This document shows, one piece after another, positions 49,498 through 53,293 of a DNA stretch of 53,293 nt. The notes beneath the pieces are model-generated. The model saw only the letters and a program-made list of their open reading frames with translations. It did not search any database and was not told the origin of the DNA. Where the stretch lies: NCBI GenBank assembly GCA_021787365.1, contig JAJYMB010000139.1, forward strand, positions 1-53,293, written 5' to 3'. Each line of letters opens with the position of its first letter. Position 1 is the first letter of the stretch. The stretch is from Actinomycetes bacterium. GTDB lineage: Bacteria; Actinomycetota; Acidimicrobiia; Acidimicrobiales; Palsa-688. Made by a program: the position numbers and the translations under genes.

Positions 49498-49812
49498 GTG
49501 AGTGCCCCGCGCCGGTCATCACGCCTTCGGTCGTTGATTGAGGAGGCCACGGCCGACTGCTACAACGAGGAGGAAGCAATCATGGGCTTCCTCACGATGA
49601 TGCAGGACGATCTGGTCGTGCCGTTTCCAACCGAGGTTCTCGGAGTCGAGGTGACGGTAGAAGGTCTCGAGCTGAACGCAGCCGGTGAGATCGTTGCCAT
49701 CTGTTCTCGGGGCGAGTACCGACAGCCCATCGCAGTCGTCGACCTGCCCTTGCCGGCCGAGACCCCCGAGGGCGCCGACTGGATCGACGCCTACCGGCAG
49801 TGGCGAAGCTGA
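49498..49812 (+). CDS. Small acidic conserved protein, function unknown
   Basis: The 104-residue protein has LIEEATADCYNEEEAIMGFLTMMQDDLVVPF, then EVLGVEVTVEGLELNAAGEIVAICSRGEYRQPIAVVDLPLP and WIDAYRQW. Related proteins in actinobacteria are often labelled calcium-binding, without proof that I can offer here. Start GTG 49498 gives the full domain; a later ATG exists at 49582. It overlaps the next gene by 13 bases, so the two form a pair. Confidence 0.75.
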   Translation: MSAPRRSSRLRSLIEEATADCYNEEEAIMGFLTMMQDDLVVPFPTEVLGVEVTVEGLELNAAGEIVAICSRGEYRQPIAVVDLPLPAETPEGADWIDAYRQWRS

Positions 49813-50066
49813 GCGCGCCGCGAGATCGACCGAGGCTCGAGCGTGGGCAAGAAGAGAAGAATGGTGCCAAGCCCGCACCGACCGATGCGTGGGAGGTGGC
49901 CCGGCGTCGCTACCGCCTCTCCGAGCGCCACGTGGCGATGGCACGGGAGCTCGGGCTCAACCCGAGGAAGCTGGGCTCGCTGGACAACCACCGCCAGGAG
50001 CCGTGGAAGGCGCCGTTGCGCCAGTTCATCGAGGAGCTCCACGCCAAGCGGTTCGGGCGCCGCTGA
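49800..50066 (+). CDS. Small basic conserved protein, function unknown
   Basis: The 88-residue protein has a basic, disordered N-terminal third, then a helical domain: WEVARRRYRLSERHVAMARELGLNPRKLGSLDNHRQEPWKAPLRQFIEELHAKRFG. The conserved-looking N-P-R-K-L-G ... N-H-R-Q-E-P-W-K-x-P-L core suggests a specific fold. GTG start 49800 overlaps 49498..49812. The acidic and basic charge of the two small proteins hints that they bind each other; inference. Confidence 0.75.
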   Translation: MAKLSAPRDRPRLERGQEEKNGAKPAPTDAWEVARRRYRLSERHVAMARELGLNPRKLGSLDNHRQEPWKAPLRQFIEELHAKRFGRR

Positions 50067-50190
50067 CGGCTGGACCAGACGTGTCTCGCGGCCGGCCGAA
50101 GCCGCCCGTCCATCTGCTCGGTGTGTGCCGTTGGGTCGAGTCAGGTCCTCGTCGTGCGGGCACAGCTCGGAGTGTGCAAGCGTGGGATCG

Positions 50191-51018
50191 GTGAGCGGCA
50201 GCCACGACGGGATCGGTCCGTTCGGTGACGAGGAGTGGGAGGGCGTCGTGTTCGAGCTGGGTGGGCGGCTCGACCTGCCCGAGGACTTCTCGGTACCGCC
50301 GCTGCGTCTGGCACCAGCCGATGAGCTGTCAGCCGCCGCACGCGCTGCTCCTGCGTTCGTGCAGCTCAGCTCGTTCGTGGACTGGGTCGGCACGGGTCGG
50401 CGTCTGGGGGACGACGGCGAGTTGGAGGCGTCCGAGCAGGAAGACCTGGCCGCCTGCCTCGGTCTGGAGCCCGAGGCATGGCTGGAATCCGACGACGAGC
50501 TCGGCCCCTACCAACAGCAGGCGTTCCTGCTCACCGAGTGGGCCGATGCGGCGGGCCTCGTTCAGCGACGAGGCCACAGGCTGTTGCGCACCGCCGAGGG
50601 GCACGACATGCACGCTGACGCATTGGGCGCCTGGAGGGCTGTGTTCGACGCCATGGTCGAGCTCGGCGTAGCAGACCCCGAAGGCAACGGGCCACCGTGG
50701 GGCGAGACCGTCGATGCCGCCATTGCCGACGTCGTCGTGCTGGCCAACGTCGCCGGCAAGCCCCTCGCCCTCTCCGACGTGGTCGAAAGGCTCTGCTCGG
50801 AAGAAGAGGAACTGCTCATGTTCGATGCCGCCAACGGTGGCGCGACGGAGGACCTGCGAGAGGCCATAGCCGAAGACGCCGGGATGGTGGTCGACAAGCT
50901 CGTCGAGATGGGTGTGGTGGTTCGAGAAGGCGAAGTCCTGCGTGAGACGCCCCTGGGGACCTGGCTGGCCGTGCGACTACTGGAGGAGGACGGCTTCCAG
51001 GTGGCGCTGCAGCCGTAG
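50191..51018 (+). CDS. Hypothetical helical protein, paralogue of 47521..48405
   Basis: The acidic protein of 275 residues includes LSSFVDWVGTGRRLGDDGEL, LLTEWADAAGLVQRRGHRLL, HADALGAWRAVFDAMVELGV, and a C-terminal VVDKLVEMGVVVREGEVLRETPLGTWLAVRLLEE. These blocks match the order in 47521..48405: V-G-x-G-R, then W-A-x-A-A-G, then L-x-x-x-G-V-V-x-R and L-G-T-W/F-L-A. Such winged-helix repeats occur in actinobacterial proteins of unknown role. The start is GTG 50191 or 50182. The 230 bases downstream, to 51249, hold no gene that I can see. Confidence 0.7.
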   Translation: MSGSHDGIGPFGDEEWEGVVFELGGRLDLPEDFSVPPLRLAPADELSAAARAAPAFVQLSSFVDWVGTGRRLGDDGELEASEQEDLAACLGLEPEAWLESDDELGPYQQQAFLLTEWADAAGLVQRRGHRLLRTAEGHDMHADALGAWRAVFDAMVELGVADPEGNGPPWGETVDAAIADVVVLANVAGKPLALSDVVERLCSEEEELLMFDAANGGATEDLREAIAEDAGMVVDKLVEMGVVVREGEVLRETPLGTWLAVRLLEEDGFQVALQP

Positions 51019-51249
51019 CTACAAGCCAGCGTCGGGATAGTGCGTCACGACGCAGAAGGAGGATCTCGATCCACTTGGAGGTCAGAGGAAGGAGGTGGCA
51101 GACGGTGCCCACGGTGCCGATCTCTTTTGCGAGCTTGCCGAGCTTGACCTCGAAGAGGCAGCTGTCGTAGTGATCGTGAGCGCGCGCTGTCGGTAGCCGA
51201 GTGAGCCCACAGTCTTTCACGAGCGTCGGATGATGGCAGATGGTCTCCG

Positions 51250-52044
51250 TCAGTGAACCACCTCCCACACCTTCGACCAGTAGGTGCGCCCGCCTTCGCC
51301 GAACCAGGCAACAACCGGTTCCTCCGGCTCTCCTGCCATGAAACGCAGCGTGACGGTCCTCGCCCGCTCGATCGGCACGCCGCGCTTGGGCCAGCCGCCA
51401 GCGTCCGAAAAGATCCGGGTCCCTCTCGGGATCCGGACCTTCGTGCCAGGTACGGGGTCCCCCGGTCGCTCACCTGGCTGGATCGAGACAGCGAGGTCCA
51501 CTCGCCGCAACAGCGACGCGAGCGGCGCTCCGCCTCTGGTCGCGATCAGCGAGACCATCCAGACCACGTGCCAGCAGTCCACGATCACCGTGGCCGGATG
51601 GACGTTGCCGCGTCCGTGTGCGAGCACCTCGGCCATGTCCGCCCAGCACTGATGGGCGAAGTCCGGAGCGTCGACGACGGTGTCCCCGGCGACGCGGTAG
51701 ACCGCGGTCCCGATGTCCTTGCGTTCGAGCGCGCCCGCGACGACTGCCTCGTCGACCACGCGGTCCGCGATGGCGAGCGCGGCCTTGTTGGCGTAGTCGG
51801 CCAGCTCGAGCTGGGTGTAGGTGAAGATCCGGCTCGCCTCGGGGATGTCGTGGGCCTCCTTGGCGTCGAGCCACTCGACCATGCGCTCCCTTGCGAGCTC
51901 GCGTGCCCGTGCCTCGTCGTCGGGATGCGAGCACGTCGCCTCGTAGCGCTCTAAGAACTCCTCGATCGCCGCAGGGTCGCTTGAGCCCGCATCCTGGGCA
52001 AAGGTGCGGATCAGGTGGTCGTCTGTGCCGTATGTACGAACCAT
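51250..52044 (-). CDS. Hypothetical protein (264 aa)
   Basis: MVRTYGTDDHLIRTFAQDAG begins the protein, followed by IEEFLERYEATCSHPDDEARARELARERMVEWLDAKEAH (helical), AVYRVAGDTVVDAPDFAHQCWADMAEVL, IVDCWHVVWMVSLIATRGGAPLASLLRR, and a beta-rich end TKVRIPRGTRIFSDAGG with RTVTLRFMAGEPEEPVVAWFGEGGRTYW. No signal peptide or strong membrane helix. The ATG at 52044 is preferred to a start at 52080. It faces the paralogue gene across 230 bases. No family recognised; codon use matches the region. Confidence 0.65.
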   Translation of the reverse strand: MVRTYGTDDHLIRTFAQDAGSSDPAAIEEFLERYEATCSHPDDEARARELARERMVEWLDAKEAHDIPEASRIFTYTQLELADYANKAALAIADRVVDEAVVAGALERKDIGTAVYRVAGDTVVDAPDFAHQCWADMAEVLAHGRGNVHPATVIVDCWHVVWMVSLIATRGGAPLASLLRRVDLAVSIQPGERPGDPVPGTKVRIPRGTRIFSDAGGWPKRGVPIERARTVTLRFMAGEPEEPVVAWFGEGGRTYWSKVWEVVH

Positions 52045-52282
52045 GCCCACATGGTGCCCCCAAGTGGCGGGGACGCGCACGGCCTGGCACTACTCGGCTC
52101 GCACGACCGACCACGAGGCGGACGGGAACTCGGGACCGTCGAAGGCGAGCAGATCGACGGTGATGCGCTCCCGGCCGGAGACCGGCCGAGTCGAGAGGTG
52201 CCCGATATTGTCCGCCCAGAATGTTCCGGCCGGGGTGTCCTCCAACGCCGGCTGGCGGGCTGCCCCCTGGTTCCGCAGCGAC

Positions 52283-52783
52283 TTATGCAGTCGAGTCGGC
52301 GAACACCCGTGCCAGGTTTGCCAGGCTGGCCTCGATGGTCGCCCGCCAGTTCTCGCCTTCGTTGGTGGCCTCGCGCAACCACTCGGGCGACGCCGAGCAA
52401 TCGAAGAACTCCGTCACCCTCGTTCCGCCACTGGGCAGGGGGCTGAGCGCCCACCCCCAGACGTTGTGGGCCGGAACACCCACTTGAACCTCCGAGGAGG
52501 GCTGGGCGACGGACTTGAGGACTGGCATCCAGGCAATCCGTCGACTTGGCTCGTACTCCACGACCCGGTTCTCCACCACGTAGTCGCCGAGGCGGTCGTT
52601 GTGCATCTCCATCTCGAAAATCTCCCCGACCCCGGACAGGACCCGATCATCGGCTGTGCCCCTCAACATCCCACTCCCGTCGATGGTGGCGTGGTTGGCC
52701 GGCCGGGCCAGGTAGTCGAACACTTTGTCGGTGGGGGCATCGACGTCCCGCGACACCGAAATGGATGGCTCCGTAGTGGGCAT
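52283..52783 (-). CDS. SRPBCC-family protein
   Basis: The 166-residue START-like protein has SISVSRDVDAPTDKVFDYLARPANHATIDGSGMLRG at the N-terminus, EMEMHNDRLGDYVVENRVVEYEPSRRIAW, and NVWGWALSPLPSGGTRVTEFFDCSASPEWL near the end. It resembles polyketide-cyclase/dehydrase-type SRPBCC proteins. Ligand unknown. The ATG is at 52783. Upstream, 52784..52940 shows no gene. Confidence 0.85.
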   Translation of the reverse strand: MPTTEPSISVSRDVDAPTDKVFDYLARPANHATIDGSGMLRGTADDRVLSGVGEIFEMEMHNDRLGDYVVENRVVEYEPSRRIAWMPVLKSVAQPSSEVQVGVPAHNVWGWALSPLPSGGTRVTEFFDCSASPEWLREATNEGENWRATIEASLANLARVFADSTA

Positions 52784-52940
52784 GTCCGTAGACGGTAGCC
52801 ATAGGGTCTACTCATCGCGCACGGGCTGCCCATCCTCTATTCGCTGCGGGCTGAACTCCGCAGACCTGCCTCATACCGCCGGTACACGGGCGCTACTCAG
52901 CATCCCTGCGCCGGTGCAGATGCATCGATGCCTCCATGCA

Positions 52941-53150
52941 TCACGCTGAACGTTCGAAGACCGCTCTCTCCAGCCGGGCCAGACGTTCAGACACGGTGGC
53001 GCTTCCTCCCTGCTCCTCGGCGCGCAGTCGATCTATGGCCCAAACACGGATGAGCGTGGAGACCGGCAGGTTCGCGTCGTCGGCGGCGCGCTGGAGTCGT
53101 GCATGCTCTTCGGGCGAGAGGCGAACCGATACGCCTGGACGGCATCCCCG
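52941..53150 (-). pseudogene. Ribbon-helix-helix antitoxin, 5' end missing
   Basis: Ending at TGA 52941, the frame encodes GVSVRLSPEEHARLQRAADD, ANLPVSTLIRVWAIDRLRAE, and a helical SERLARLERAVFERSA, a recognisable RHH antitoxin. Upstream of the first strand the frame reads AARRGCRP with no ATG, GTG or TTG close by, and no toxin gene is visible. The first codons seem lost at the junction with the gene fragment 53177..53293. Confidence 0.55.
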
Positions 53151-53176
53151 CCGAGCCGCAGGTAGGGGAGTCGATC

Positions 53177-53293
53177 ATGCGCGAGGGGACCGCCTGGGCT
53201 GAGGACTTGAAGGCACGCGGCCTCCTGGTGCTCGGGCACGCTCTTCAGCACAAGGACACTGCCACGACGGTCCGTGTCCGCGACGGCGAGACG
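53177..53293 (+). CDS. YCII-family (DGPF-type) protein, partial at the window end
   Basis: From ATG 53177 the frame encodes TAWAEDLKARGLLVLGHALQ and KDTATTVRVRDGET, then leaves the window. The T-A-T-T-V-R-V-R-x-G pattern precedes the D-G-P-F-x-E-T-K motif in YCII-related proteins, which are small and often sit beside ECF41-type sigma factors. The usual N-terminal strand (M-K-Y-M-L-L-I-Y) is not encoded, so its 5' end also looks truncated. Confidence 0.55.
   Translation, partial: MREGTAWAEDLKARGLLVLGHALQHKDTATTVRVRDGET

Noticed and set aside
34900..53293. Prophage
   Set aside because: No integrase of phage type, capsid, tail, portal or terminase gene is present; only one small resolvase, itself frameshifted.

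Overview
The window is high-GC DNA with dense, often 4-bp-overlapping genes, GTG starts and several leaderless-looking promoters. A WhiB7-type regulator (31139..31525), an Lsr2-type nucleoid protein (30485..30871) and a mycothiol synthase (11048..12004) together mark it as actinobacterial. The mix of a UDP-sulfoquinovose synthase, a secreted protein built of 'GYWL...FGDA' repeats and a three-gene proton-translocating transhydrogenase would suit an Acidimicrobiia-like lineage, but that placement is inference.

Layout, conserved part (1 to about 34.96 kb). A 19-bp tandem array opens the window (1..247). A long minus-strand run follows: hisC, hisB, hisH, hisA, hisF, a GroES-like gene, hisI, trpE, a YgfZ-type folate-binding protein, an MFS carrier and bioD (10.0 kb down to 0.25 kb). 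Next come nth, mshD, sqdB-like, rlmN, a membrane protein, an AlaC-like aminotransferase, a TrmH-type RNA methyltransferase, an SRPBCC protein, a GT4 glycosyltransferase, a stand-alone Lrp/AsnC sensor domain, trpD and a glycerol-kinase-like FGGY kinase. Two exported proteins with Thr-rich linkers (22.1-25.4 kb) precede a membrane cluster (CtaG-like, DUF3817-like, one unknown) and pntB-pntAB-pntAA. Lsr2, a tRNA-Val(UAC) with an abnormal T-loop, and whiB7 come next. The whiB7 leader contains a WhiB7-like promoter element, a 53-codon upstream ORF and a strong intrinsic terminator just before the gene. A PAS-GGDEF-EAL protein ends this part.

Accessory part (about 35 to 53.3 kb). It starts with decayed remnants of a dihydrofolate-reductase-like gene, an ECF41-type sigma factor and a TetR regulator. 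Two drug/antibiotic-type ABC export cassettes follow, each with its own regulator: a HTH-DUF3887 protein for one, and a MarR protein for the other, whose permease and ATPase are fused. Three complete toxin-antitoxin pairs lie within 3 kb: an RHH/PIN pair, a BrnT-like pair and a Phd/RelE pair. A serine resolvase broken by a single extra base sits between them. After an ArsR/AHSA1 pair and about 1.1 kb of degenerate DNA, 46.4-52.0 kb holds a set of poorly characterised genes. These include two distant paralogues (47521..48405 and 50191..51018), a pair of small overlapping genes (49498..50066) and a HTH-containing gene interrupted by an 8-bp tandem duplication. The window ends with an SRPBCC gene and two genes truncated head to head (an RHH antitoxin and a YCII-family gene).

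The best candidates for new biology are the whiB7 leader, the aberrant tRNA-Val, and the 46.4-52.0 kb gene set. No CRISPR array, intact transposase or phage structural gene was seen.
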